This document shows positions 35,940 through 44,572 of a DNA stretch of 64,000 bases, in pieces. Each line of letters begins with the position of its first letter. Within the stretch, counting starts at the first letter, position 1. The notes below the pieces were generated by a model. That model saw nothing but the letters and a program-made list of their open reading frames with translations, was not told where the DNA came from and did no database searches. Both the position numbers and the translations under genes were made by a program. Origin of the DNA: Alphaproteobacteria bacterium (GTDB lineage: Bacteria > Pseudomonadota > Alphaproteobacteria > Sphingomonadales > Sphingomonadaceae); assembly GCA_005883305.1 (NCBI GenBank), contig VBAC01000001.1, positions 2,480,001 to 2,544,000 on the forward strand, in the 5' to 3' direction.

Positions 35940-37242
35940 CGTCCGAAACCTCCACAGTCCCGAGGTTCGCCGTTTCATGTGCGACGTTCGCCCGCGGAGC
36001 GGGCCCATGAATCCTGGGGCAGTACGGATCGATCGCCCCCATGTCGAAAAGCAGGCCCGACAATCTATCACCGGCGCGGCATGAATCGAACACCGGGCAC
36101 CCGTTGCACGCAGCAGGTGGTTCGCGGAAGTTATCGTAGATTGTGTGACGCCCGTCGGACAGCCGGTCGAAAACCCCTTGCAAGGATTCCTCCGCAAGAT
36201 CACCGACGGCGTGGCCGGCGGCAGCGTCGCCAAGGACGAGGTGGTTGCACCCGATGAAGACCAGTCCGTCATTGGACACGCGGGCGCTGACCTGCGGAAC
36301 CTCGGTCAGGTTGAACAAAATCAAATTGACGCTCCCGAACCGGACCACCGGTAAGCCGGTCGCGACATCGTAGCCGACCTTACGGTCCGTCAGTCCCAGC
36401 TGCTTGGCGACCGCCGGCCACTGGTGAGCGTAGTTCGCGGTTACCAGCACGCGTGATGGACATTCGGTCGCTGCGAGCGTCCGAACCAGTCCCGCGATAT
36501 CCTCGGGCTGGAGCAACATCGGATCACCCACCGGTCCGTAATAGAGCGACAGGGTCAGAACGACACGTCCGGATGTACCGCATTTTGTAACGACTTCCGC
36601 AGCGAGCTGGCCAATTTGCTCGTATTGCTGGACGCCCGGCGCAACCTCTCCTCGAACCGCCGTCGCGATGATGCCGACGCGGCTGGTGGTCCTTTCCAAC
36701 ACAGCCTCGATCCGTTCCCACGTTCTTTCGTAGGTACCAGCGCCTCGCATCCAGTCGTGCGCCGCTTTGGGACCGTCCAGCGAGATATCGAACAAGTCGA
36801 TCTGGTTGGCCAGCGAATCAATCAAGTCGTCATTGAGCAAAAGGCCGTTTGTCATCAGGATACTAAGCGTGTCGGGCCGACGAAGCCGGGTCGCCGCCTC
36901 GACAAGCGTGCGCGGGTAGATCGTCGATTCCTTGCCCGCGAAGGTGAGCCAAATCGGATCGAAACCGTCATGTGTAGTTTCGTAAACCTCGTCGAGGACG
37001 AGCGAGTTCGGACGAGGGTTCCGCGACTTTTCTCTATGATAAATGCAATGCCTGCATTTGAGTTGGCACGCCTCACCGATCTCAACGGCCAGATAGTGCC
37101 GAGGGCCACCCACGGGAGACGATCGGAGCCGCTCGCCGACCGGCGCAAAAGATCCGAAGCCGGCCTGCCCCATGAAGTTGGCAAGGGGTATGACGGTGCG
37201 TGGGTCTATGATGTCATCCTTCAACGAGCATCGGTCCATCAT
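35929..37242 (-). CDS. Radical SAM enzyme with SPASM-like C-terminal cysteines
   Basis: A 437-aa protein. The radical SAM [4Fe-4S] motif CQLKCRHC (Cys59, 63, 66) is followed by TFAGKEST and ILMTNGLLL, standard elements of the partial barrel. The C-terminal 110 residues carry a Cys-rich auxiliary cluster region (IGCNHLV, CNGCPVFDSC, DPYCP), as in SPASM/twitch maturases that modify peptides or small proteins. First gene of the seven-gene operon. It starts at ATG 37242 behind GGGGGAGGG, with a second ATG adjoining. The substrate is unknown, and no classical RiPP recognition element was identified. Confidence 0.82.
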   Translation of the reverse strand: MMDRCSLKDDIIDPRTVIPLANFMGQAGFGSFAPVGERLRSSPVGGPRHYLAVEIGEACQLKCRHCIYHREKSRNPRPNSLVLDEVYETTHDGFDPIWLTFAGKESTIYPRTLVEAATRLRRPDTLSILMTNGLLLNDDLIDSLANQIDLFDISLDGPKAAHDWMRGAGTYERTWERIEAVLERTTSRVGIIATAVRGEVAPGVQQYEQIGQLAAEVVTKCGTSGRVVLTLSLYYGPVGDPMLLQPEDIAGLVRTLAATECPSRVLVTANYAHQWPAVAKQLGLTDRKVGYDVATGLPVVRFGSVNLILFNLTEVPQVSARVSNDGLVFIGCNHLVLGDAAAGHAVGDLAEESLQGVFDRLSDGRHTIYDNFREPPAACNGCPVFDSCRAGDRLSGLLFDMGAIDPYCPRIHGPAPRANVAHETANLGTVEVSDDAH

Positions 37243-37266
37243 GAGACCCTCCCCCTGAATGAAGGC

Positions 37267-37383
37267 TTAGCGGCGTCCTACAAGGCACTCAAGCATCCCT
37301 ATCGAAGGAACACGATCGTCCGGTGAGCAACCTAGAGGATCCTTCCAATCGAAGGGCGGACGGCGAGGGGCGAAAATGTACAC
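37267..37383 (-). CDS. Candidate 38-aa peptide upstream of the radical SAM gene (weak)
   Basis: A GTG-started frame of 38 codons ends 24 nt before the radical SAM start. The peptide begins MYIFAPRRPPF and has two cysteines and a Gly-Arg-Arg end. No Shine-Dalgarno is evident. Position is the only reason to consider it a possible substrate of the maturase; it may equally be non-coding leader. Confidence 0.2.
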   Translation of the reverse strand: MYIFAPRRPPFDWKDPLGCSPDDRVPSIGMLECLVGRR

Positions 37384-37581
37384 GAACGAAGGCTCGCGGG
37401 ATCAATCGAGAGGCTTTCCAGCGTGGTCCGCGCCGAGGCAGAAGTCCTGGTGCGGGGCCTGAGTCAAATGTGGCCGGCCAATCCCGGGTCTCGTCACTCG
37501 CGTCTACCTCGCCAGAGCCATCGCCCTTAGGCTACGAGGGCATCAACGCTCATCCAAAGATCTCGCGGGAGGAGACTGCGA

Positions 37582-38112
37582 TTGACAACCTATCCTGTGA
37601 GCCAACTCGTCAGCGCGCACTTCAAGGCGCTGAGCACGATCGACGGACAAGCCCTCGCCGATCTTGCTCAGCGGGGAAGCGTGACGACGGGGCCGCGCCC
37701 TGAAGGAATGTTGCAGGAGATCCTTGAGGGGTCGTCGGGCGCCGGGCTGCTGTTCGGCGTCGAGGGGGGAGCCCCCGGTTCTGCAAAAGCCTACCTCGCT
37801 GCAACACAGACTGGGAATTACCTGCACATCGAAGAAGTCGCAGTAGAGCGCCGCCTTCGGCGCAGAGGACTGGGCACCGCATTGATTGACGCCGCAAAGA
37901 AGGAATGCGTCACACGGTCCCTCGAAGGGATTACCCTCACTACGGACAGACTCCTGCCGTCCAACCTGGGTTTTTATAGAGCGCTCGGATTCGAAGCCAT
38001 TGAATACGCGAGTTGCCCGGCACATCTGCGGGATGTCATCGCGGCCGAATGTGCAATCTTTCGTGACCCAAGTCGAAGAACTGCCATGATATGGCGCGCC
38101 GAATCGCGGTAG
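37582..38112 (+). CDS. GNAT-family N-acetyltransferase
   Basis: A 176-aa acetyl-CoA-dependent acetyltransferase. Motif A is seen as IEEVAVERRLRRRGLGTALI (the R-x2-G-x-G/A signature), and FYRALGFEAIEYA is the terminal strand region. It starts at TTG 37582 behind GGGAGGAG. It is divergent from the radical SAM/ABC operon across a 339-nt gap, where no promoter was firmly identified. Possible roles include self-protection or tailoring of the product of that operon, by analogy with acetyltransferases in peptide-antibiotic clusters (inference). Confidence 0.78.
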   Translation: MTTYPVSQLVSAHFKALSTIDGQALADLAQRGSVTTGPRPEGMLQEILEGSSGAGLLFGVEGGAPGSAKAYLAATQTGNYLHIEEVAVERRLRRRGLGTALIDAAKKECVTRSLEGITLTTDRLLPSNLGFYRALGFEAIEYASCPAHLRDVIAAECAIFRDPSRRTAMIWRAESR

Positions 38113-38303
38113 AGCGCACGCATGAACGGTTCAGATCCCGTCTCACTCTCGAGAGCTGCGGTCATCGGACACTCGCGCGCTCCCCTAGCGACCGCCTAGT
38201 TCGAGCGGGTCACAATCAGATCCGGACGGAGCTAGACCAGCCTGCGAGCAGGTCGGTCTCGTGCGATTCAAACGCCCGAAATACCCGTCGAGACGCCGGC
38301 ATG

Positions 38304-38320
38304 GAATGTTATGTAAAATC
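38304..38320. repeat. Short direct repeat, right copy (GAAYGTTATGTAAAAYC)
   Basis: GAATGTTATGTAAAATC matches the left copy at 27806-27822 in 15 of 17 positions and in the same orientation. It lies just outside the broken end of the IS6-family remnant. Confidence 0.4.
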
Positions 38321-38336
38321 CTGCGGCTAAATCCAT

Positions 38337-38657
38337 GCGATGCAAGACTTCGCCCGCCCGCCACCCCTATCGCATCTCGCCACCGATCTTCACGTACATC
38401 TCGTCGGGGCGCCATCGCCAATGGCGGAAGCCCTTCATCCGGCCGACACGCTGGCGGCGGATGTCGCCGGCGAACATCGGGCCGAAGCGGTTCCACCAGA
38501 AGCGCACCGTCTCGTGGCAAATGTCGATCCCACGTTCGAACAGGAGGTCCTCCACGTTCCGCAGCGACAGCGGGAAGCGGACGTACATCAGCACCACCAA
38601 GCGGATCACCTCGGGCGACGAGTTGAAGCAACGAAACGGGCTGTCGGATTTGGTCAT
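38337..38657 (-). pseudogene. IS6-family transposase remnant
   Basis: The N-terminal 96 codons read as an IS6/IS26-type transposase (VRFPLSLRNVEDLLFERGID, FRHWRWRPDEMYVKIGGEM). The frame then hits a premature TAG where the family normally has Tyr-Leu-Trp. A few more codons of similarity follow with an internal deletion before all similarity is lost near 38337. The C-terminal catalytic residues and both terminal repeats are missing, so the element is dead. The interval 38113-38336 shows no other coding sequence. Confidence 0.8.
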
Positions 38658-38763
38658 TCGCGCCCGCTAACAGCGGGGCAGCCGGAATGCGAGATTCGTC
38701 TGACAAGGCTCCGACAGAGCTTGCCGCCCGCCGCTGATTTCCATGTTACCGGGCCGTCGGCTG

Positions 38764-39555
38764 TCACCTTCGGCCGGCGACGCGCGCGACCCGGCTCGGT
38801 GCGAGGACAATGCCCGGAACCTCGGCGAAGCTCGAAATCCGGTGATCAGGAGCGCCCGCGTCCTCGTCCAACTGCCAGCGCGGCTTGAAGTTGCCCGGAT
38901 AGTAGATTGTTTCGAGACCCGCCGCCTTGGCCGGCGCGATATCGCGGTCAAGTTGGTCCCCGACCATGAAGGAGCGGTCGGGCGTCCCGGCGAGCCGAAC
39001 GATTCGCTGATAGAGGGCGGGCCGCTTGCGGCCTTCGACAACGCGGTCGAAATGGTCCGCCATTCCCAGCTTCGCCGCGATCTCCTCGGTCTTGCGGCTC
39101 GCCGCCTCGGTCACGACGAGGACCAGGCAGCCGGCATCCTGAAGTGCATCGAGCCCCTCGAGCACGCCCGGTCTGGGTTCAGGCAGCGTCGCGATATCGC
39201 CGAAGAAGTTCCGTTCGACCTCGGCCTCGCGGGCTTCCGGGAGCGGCGAGGAGGCGCTGCCCAGCCATGCGGCTTTGACCGCGCGTTCGGCGCCCATGCC
39301 GTCCAAAGCGATGGCGATGCCTCGCACCAGCAATCTCGGTGGATAGCGCAAGCCGTCATGGTGCTTTTGCGCAAGGCGTTGGTCCACTGACCGCACGAAG
39401 GCGAGCCGGTCGGCGGCGGACGCCTTCCTGTTGAGCAGGGTCTCAACTCCCTCGAGCAGATTGAGCTGCGCGGCCGCGAAAACGCTGTCGGTCTCCCAAA
39501 GGGTGTTGTCGGCATCGACGAAGACGGTTGCGCGTGGGGCGGGACGTCCATTCAT
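38764..39555 (-). CDS. HAD-family hydrolase
   Basis: A 263-aa haloacid-dehalogenase-type phosphatase. Motif I VDADNTLWETD, motif II VVTEA, and motifs III/IV GRKRPALYQ and GDQLDRDIAPAKAAGL are all present, with a helical cap between motifs I and II. The substrate is unknown. Its ATG overlaps the stop of the upstream membrane protein gene by 4 nt (ATGA), so they are translated together. Confidence 0.85.
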   Translation of the reverse strand: MNGRPAPRATVFVDADNTLWETDSVFAAAQLNLLEGVETLLNRKASAADRLAFVRSVDQRLAQKHHDGLRYPPRLLVRGIAIALDGMGAERAVKAAWLGSASSPLPEAREAEVERNFFGDIATLPEPRPGVLEGLDALQDAGCLVLVVTEAASRKTEEIAAKLGMADHFDRVVEGRKRPALYQRIVRLAGTPDRSFMVGDQLDRDIAPAKAAGLETIYYPGNFKPRWQLDEDAGAPDHRISSFAEVPGIVLAPSRVARVAGRR

Positions 39556-40538
39556 CGCTCAGCGCCGGCGGGCGGGCGCGGTTGTGGCTCCCGGTTACCA
39601 CTCGCGCGCGGGGCGGTCGGCCGGGTCACTTCGACCCGGAGCGGGCGCGCATCTTTCGGCTGCTCGAGGCTCACCTGCGGCTGCTCGGACGGTCGGGTTG
39701 GGGAAATAGCGAGACCGACGAGGGTCATAAGGATCAGCCAGGCGACCAGCAGGCGCAGCGACAAGGCAAGCAGGCTTTGGGCGGGGCCCAGATAGCGGAG
39801 CTTGTCGGCCGTCTTGGCGGCGATCAGATAGGTTTCAAGCACCAGGTCGCGGAAATAGCGCTGCCCAAGTGCGGCGTGGACCGCGGGAGCGTCTTGGGCA
39901 CCGGCGTTCGGGCAGGTTACGAAGGAATTGACCCAGGCGCGGGGGCGGACGCCGAGGATCGGCCCGTAGAACAGGCGGGACTTGGGGTTGCCCTCGTCGG
40001 CGGCCGGCTCTTTGATGTCCCCATATTTGAAGCGGGTGCGGGTCGCATGGAAGGTGACCAGCGCCCCGAACAAGGCCGCCAGCACGAACAGCGCGAAGGC
40101 GAGGAAGCTGAGGAGAATAAGCGCCGCATGCCACCAGACCTGACCGAACACGCTGCCGAGCGGGTAGGCATCGCTGAAGCGCGTGAAGAACACGCCCGAA
40201 AGCGCGGTAAGGAAGGTGGTTACGGTCAGCAGGCGGGTCGCTTTCTGATCCTGGTACTCGGTCTGGGCCTTGACCTCATCGAGCGACTGGCGTGCCAGCG
40301 CCAGGTGCTCGTCGGTGAGGGAGAGTTTCTCCCAGGACGACGCGGCAACGCCCATCTCTGCGAGCATCGCGGCTGTCGTCAGCGTCTCGGTGCCGCCGCC
40401 GGCGGCCACGCGGGGATGATAGTCGAGCGGGTGGCTCCAAAGCGCATGCCAGGCGGCCCGGAAGATTCCGAGCCCGGTGGCGCTGCCCTCGCCGCTCGGC
40501 TGCGGTTGCTCGGTTGTCGGGGGCCGCCCGTCGCTCAT
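39552..40538 (-). CDS. Two-part membrane protein resembling Pycsar-type (DUF5706) effectors
   Basis: A 328-aa protein. A cytoplasmic helix (HLALARQSLDEVKAQTEYQD) leads into QKATRLLTVTTFLTALSGVF and a second membrane helix (about residues 140-170). RYFRDLVLETYLIAAKTADKLRYL then precedes a third helix (about 255-285) and a Pro-rich tail. Alternation of charged D/K-containing helices with two membrane pairs resembles the transmembrane effectors of cyclic-pyrimidine (Pycsar) defence. No cyclase gene is adjacent, so that role is uncertain. It lies 12 nt downstream of the broken queC and overlaps the HAD gene by 4 nt. Confidence 0.6.
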   Translation of the reverse strand: MSDGRPPTTEQPQPSGEGSATGLGIFRAAWHALWSHPLDYHPRVAAGGGTETLTTAAMLAEMGVAASSWEKLSLTDEHLALARQSLDEVKAQTEYQDQKATRLLTVTTFLTALSGVFFTRFSDAYPLGSVFGQVWWHAALILLSFLAFALFVLAALFGALVTFHATRTRFKYGDIKEPAADEGNPKSRLFYGPILGVRPRAWVNSFVTCPNAGAQDAPAVHAALGQRYFRDLVLETYLIAAKTADKLRYLGPAQSLLALSLRLLVAWLILMTLVGLAISPTRPSEQPQVSLEQPKDARPLRVEVTRPTAPRASGNREPQPRPPAGAER

Positions 40539-40550
40539 GGCGCTACCGCC

Positions 40551-40818
40551 TCACAAGTGATTTCGAAACCGTCTATAGCCCTTCGCTCGCAATTCACAGG
40601 CCGGACAGGCATCGCAGCCATAGCCCCAGTCATGCTCGCCGCGCGCGAGCGCCTACATAGCAGGTATGGCTGTGTTCGGCGATCAATTCGACGAGTGGCT
40701 CGCCGCCGAGGCGGGCGGCGAGGCCCCAGGTCGCCGCCTTGTCGCGCCACATCAGCGGGGTGTCGAGGACGAAGCGCTGGTCCATCCCGAGATAGGGCGA
40801 AGCGGCCGATGGCCCAGA
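40551..40818 (-). pseudogene. queC: Remnant of a second queC (7-cyano-7-deazaguanine synthase), 3' end only
   Basis: Read leftward, the sequence encodes [33 protein letters not shown] and, after a frameshift between about 40,640 and 40,660, [20 protein letters not shown] and a stop at 40551. These match the C-terminal third of QueC, including the zinc-binding cysteines, and differ from the intact queC at 57230-57940. The first two-thirds, with the SGGxDS loop, are missing. The break coincides with the left side of the Dpd island, so the island probably replaced or interrupted the original gene. Confidence 0.85.
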
Positions 40819-41186
40819 GCACTTTCGGAACCTTTGTACTGAGTCTCGGATTTTTTGAGGCTGTGCCCCTCCCTGCCCTCAAGCGAGTTGGTGGGACCCA
40901 GATCGCTATCCTGGCGAATGAATTCGGCACAGTGGGCGCCCGAGGGGAGGGAGGGTGAGGGAAGTCAGACGCGGGTACGGCCACCCTGGGCTCGAGCGCA
41001 GTTGACCTGACAATGCTCGCATCGGCCGCGTTCGAAGGCCGCGCACATGGCGCGCTCTCCCAAGCCGCTTAGGCCAAGCGCCAACGAAGCGGCGCCATCC
41101 CACCAAGCGGCCACTACCCAACTTATATTGTTCTACGTCTAGCAAAGGGCAGCTATGGTTTGACGGGGGCATGATGAAGATGGGGT
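40819..41186. other. Non-coding junction between queC remnant and Dpd island
   Basis: This 368-nt interval has no convincing gene. It includes a TTGACC near 41,009 and a TATATT-like element near 41,126 that might belong to the promoter of the rightward dpdF operon, but their spacing does not form one promoter. The left island border should lie here. No att-like repeat was recognised. Confidence 0.45.
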
Positions 41187-43682
41187 TTGGTCACTTTGAA
41201 ATCCGCTTCCGCCAGCATTGAGCCGTTCGGCCCTCCAGCTGGTGATACTGACTGGGTGGTCGCGGCCATCCAACGAACCGAGACCGCACTGCTCGCGGCT
41301 ACAGCGCCGGCGGATCGGATCGCACTTATTCGCTCATTGGCGCGGTTGCTGGGTGGGCGCCTCGATCTGCAGGCGAGAGATATTGGGCTGTCAGAGGCTG
41401 AATCGGACTTGTTGGATCGCTTTGGTCTCGCGCTGACCAATGAGAGCAAGGCCATCCGGGTTGTGAACGAGGAAGATCTACCCACCGTCGCGGGACTGCC
41501 CGCCGCACTCGTCTTTGACAGTCGGCCGCGGCAGATCTACGAACCCGCCTCTCCCGATGCAGTCCTGCTGCGGCTAACGAACCATGGGCGCTATCGAACG
41601 GCGACGCAGAAAGCGGCGGTTCGCGCCCTCCTCACCCAGCCGCCGGGCTCGGGTCTCATGGTCAGTATGCCGACCGGCTCGGGCAAGAGCCTCCTCTTCC
41701 AGATTGCCGCGGCCTTTGAGCGCGAAACGTTGCCGGGTGCCTGCGCGATCGTCATCACCCCAACGATCGCTCTCGCGCTCGATCATGCTCGTACGCTCTC
41801 CGGCCTGCCAGGCCTTGAAGGCAGCCGCGCGCTTGTGGGCGATACGTCGCCGACCGAAGCCCAGGCGATCATCAACGGTTTTCGCCGCGGCGAGGTGCCC
41901 ATCCTGCTGCTCTCGCCCGAAAAGGCGTTCGCTCCGGCTACCCAGGCGTACCTGATGGAGGCGGCCGCGCCCCATCCAGTCGAATATGGCCTTGAGGCGC
42001 GCCTCACCCATATGTTCGTCGACGAAGCGCATATCATCGAGACTTGGGGACGCAGCTTCCGCCCGGATTTCCAGCGACTGCCGGCTTTGCTCGCCAGGCT
42101 CCGGGGCATAAACCCCGATCTGCGCGCGGTGCTGCTGTCCGCGACATTGTCGGATACCTCTCGCCGCATACTGCGCGACAGCTGGAGGTTCGACGGCGCC
42201 TGGCTGGAGGTCGATGCCCGCACGCCACGTTTCGAGCATGATGTCGTGATCGGACAATTCGGATGGGATCGACAGCGCCAGGCCGCGCTCGACCATGTGA
42301 TCGATCGCGCGCCGCGCCCGCTCATTGTCTACACGACCAAGATCGATGACGCGGCAACATTATGCGCACGCTTGCGCACCGAACTTGGCTATGGCCGGTT
42401 CGCCTTGTTTACCGGCGACACCGGCGCCCATGAGCGCAAGCAGATCGTCGAAGGCTGGGCCGAAGACGAGTATGACATCGTGGTGGCGACCTCGGCGTTC
42501 GGCATGGGCATCGACAAGGCCGATGTTCGATCGATCGTACACGCCTGCCTCCCGGAAGGCCCGGCGCGCTGGTATCAGGAGATTGGCCGTGCCTCGCGGG
42601 ATGGCGGGCAGGGGCTCGCCGCGTGCCTGTTCACCTCAGGCGGTGACGACGACGATGTGAGGCAGGCTTATAGCCTAGCGACCTCGGGCTGGCTGAGCCG
42701 CGAACTCGCCGAGGAGCGCTGGTTGGGGCTGTTGAAGGCCGCGAGCGATCATCGTTGGGAGGGCGCCCGCCGCATCATGTCGCTGAATCTGGACGCGTTC
42801 CGCGAAGGCCTCCGCCCAAAAGCCGGCGACTGGAATCGCGGTTGGAACATGACATTGATCACCTTAATGCAGCGTGCGGGCGTGCTGCAGGTTCTCTCCG
42901 TCGCGGCCGAAGGTGATCAGTCCGAGTTCGTCTGGGACGTCGAGGTGCGTGACCCTCGACTGATGGAGGGCGTTGCCGACGAGATCTGGAATCGGATCAG
43001 CGCGGTGCGCGATGCGGAGATCGGCGAAGTTCGCGCCGGTCTTGACGTCTTCGTCGACGCTATGCGCCACCCCGAGAAGGCGTGCATCACGCGCACAGCC
43101 TTCGAACTTATCGAACCGAATTCCTATGCACCGCCCTGCGGGCGCTGTCCTGCCTGCCGCGCGATGGGTATCGCTCCGCCAGCACGGCTTAGTTCCGCCG
43201 GGCTCGAGAAGGTCTGGCAAACTTCCGGCCCGGCAAGAACCGCTCTGCCCGCGGAGATTTTGCTGATGACACCGACCGATCCGCATTTCGAGCGCGGCTT
43301 TTCAAAGCTGATCGAGACGTTGACGGCGGTAGGGGTGGAGCAGATTGTCGTGCCCCAGACCCTGGCGCATGCCGCCGCCCAACTCATGGCCGGCACATCG
43401 GCACGGCTGGGACTTGTGATGGATATGCGCGAGTGGTCAGGCGATGCAAAGCTCGCGCATCTGCCGAGTGCGGTGCTCCTTCCTGAGGAGAATTGGATTG
43501 CCGAGACGATGCTCGACCGCGTGGCCAGCTTCGGGCGCGAGGCGACGGTACCCCTGCTAGTGGTGGGCCGTCCGGAGCGCCTTGTTCGCGGCCGCAGGCT
43601 TGACCAGACGGTGTCGCGGCACGCGCCTTATTCCGAAGCCACGCTGCGAGAAGTCGCTGCCGATCCGCGGGCGCTCGCATGA
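41187..43682 (+). CDS. dpdF: RecQ-like DNA helicase of the Dpd system (DpdF)
   Basis: An 831-aa superfamily 2 helicase. Motif I MPTGSGKSLLFQI, motif II FVDEAHIIETWGR, motif III LSATLS, motif V GMGIDKADVRSIVH and motif VI QEIGRASRDGG match RecQ-type helicases. A late CGRCPACR pair of cysteines may bind zinc. Its association with DpdG/DpdH and with queCDE/dpdA identifies it as DpdF, a member of the restriction part of the 7-deazaguanine DNA system. The start is uncertain: TTG 41187 opens the frame, and other TTG/GTG codons lie within 70 nt. The stop overlaps dpdG by 4 nt. Confidence 0.82.
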   Translation: MVTLKSASASIEPFGPPAGDTDWVVAAIQRTETALLAATAPADRIALIRSLARLLGGRLDLQARDIGLSEAESDLLDRFGLALTNESKAIRVVNEEDLPTVAGLPAALVFDSRPRQIYEPASPDAVLLRLTNHGRYRTATQKAAVRALLTQPPGSGLMVSMPTGSGKSLLFQIAAAFERETLPGACAIVITPTIALALDHARTLSGLPGLEGSRALVGDTSPTEAQAIINGFRRGEVPILLLSPEKAFAPATQAYLMEAAAPHPVEYGLEARLTHMFVDEAHIIETWGRSFRPDFQRLPALLARLRGINPDLRAVLLSATLSDTSRRILRDSWRFDGAWLEVDARTPRFEHDVVIGQFGWDRQRQAALDHVIDRAPRPLIVYTTKIDDAATLCARLRTELGYGRFALFTGDTGAHERKQIVEGWAEDEYDIVVATSAFGMGIDKADVRSIVHACLPEGPARWYQEIGRASRDGGQGLAACLFTSGGDDDDVRQAYSLATSGWLSRELAEERWLGLLKAASDHRWEGARRIMSLNLDAFREGLRPKAGDWNRGWNMTLITLMQRAGVLQVLSVAAEGDQSEFVWDVEVRDPRLMEGVADEIWNRISAVRDAEIGEVRAGLDVFVDAMRHPEKACITRTAFELIEPNSYAPPCGRCPACRAMGIAPPARLSSAGLEKVWQTSGPARTALPAEILLMTPTDPHFERGFSKLIETLTAVGVEQIVVPQTLAHAAAQLMAGTSARLGLVMDMREWSGDAKLAHLPSAVLLPEENWIAETMLDRVASFGREATVPLLVVGRPERLVRGRRLDQTVSRHAPYSEATLREVAADPRALA

Positions 43683-44572
43683 GCGTGTTATCGAGCCCCC
43701 AAGGGACGCCCGAGCGCGTCTGGTCGCTGGTCGCCGGTCTCCAGGCCTTGGGCGGCGAGACCGATCGCGCGACCTTCGATGCACTGATCAATCCCGGCTA
43801 TGTGAAGGATGGCGCCGAGATCCGCGCCAAGGACACGCTCGCGGCCAATGCCCTGGGCGCGGCATCGAGCCTCGGCCTCGTCCAGTCGGGCCGCGACAAG
43901 GCAGTGCTCGGAGAGGGTGTCGCGATCGCCGACTATGCGGCGCTTGCCGACCATGTTCATGACCGGCTGGCCGCGCTGCCGTCCGGGAATAGCGATTGCG
44001 CGATCCTCGATGCTTATGCCTGGGTGGCGGCCGAGAGCGATCGGCAAAAGGGCCTTGGCTGGATTTACGACTGGGGTCGCGACCAATTTGCTGATGAGGC
44101 CAATAAGTCATTGGTCGGCGAGGACGAGGATGGGCGCCTGATGAACACGACCAAGGTCGTGCCATGGCGCCGCTGGCTCAATTTCCTGGGCCTGGGCGCA
44201 ACTCTCCCGCTCACCAACACGCCCGACTTTCCAACGCCAACGGTGCGGATTGCGCGCGAACTCGAGCGCGCGGGGATCGAACCGGGAAGCGAGCTCACCG
44301 CAGAGGCGTTCCTGACCCTGTTAGCGGGCCGAATGCCCTATCTCGACCGTGGCCGCCTTTTCATCCAGGCATGTCAGCGCATCGGCCATCAATCCTTGCA
44401 GCGCCAACTCTCTCCGCTGCTCAGCGTCGCGCTTCGCGATCTTCATGACGACGACACCGTCAAGCTGCGCTTGAGCGGCGACGCGTCGACGCATGTGCGG
44501 CTCGCGCCCGACCCCGCCCATGCCATGCAGGCCTTCACCGCAGTGAAAATCTTTCCAGAGACGAGCTCATGA
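43679..44572 (+). CDS. dpdG: DpdG-like protein
   Basis: A 297-aa soluble protein of unknown biochemical role, called DpdG from its place between the RecQ-like DpdF and the P-loop DpdH. The N terminus has winged-helix-like features (VWSLVAGLQALGGETDRATF). The middle contains KVVPWRRWLNFLGLG, a tryptophan-rich segment, and the C-terminal part (LRDLHDDDTVKLRLSGDAS) is beta-rich. No catalytic motif was found. ATGA overlaps on both sides (4 nt each) show that dpdF, dpdG and dpdH are translated as a unit. Confidence 0.68.
   Translation: MSVLSSPQGTPERVWSLVAGLQALGGETDRATFDALINPGYVKDGAEIRAKDTLAANALGAASSLGLVQSGRDKAVLGEGVAIADYAALADHVHDRLAALPSGNSDCAILDAYAWVAAESDRQKGLGWIYDWGRDQFADEANKSLVGEDEDGRLMNTTKVVPWRRWLNFLGLGATLPLTNTPDFPTPTVRIARELERAGIEPGSELTAEAFLTLLAGRMPYLDRGRLFIQACQRIGHQSLQRQLSPLLSVALRDLHDDDTVKLRLSGDASTHVRLAPDPAHAMQAFTAVKIFPETSS

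Noticed and set aside
38185-38706. A 173-codon minus-strand frame over the IS6 remnant
   Set aside because: The IS6-like sequence is encoded in a different frame; this one is Arg/Pro-rich shadow sequence.
40535-40984. A 149-codon minus-strand frame across the queC remnant
   Set aside because: It is an alternative frame of the decayed queC and the adjoining junction; the QueC motifs are in two other frames.
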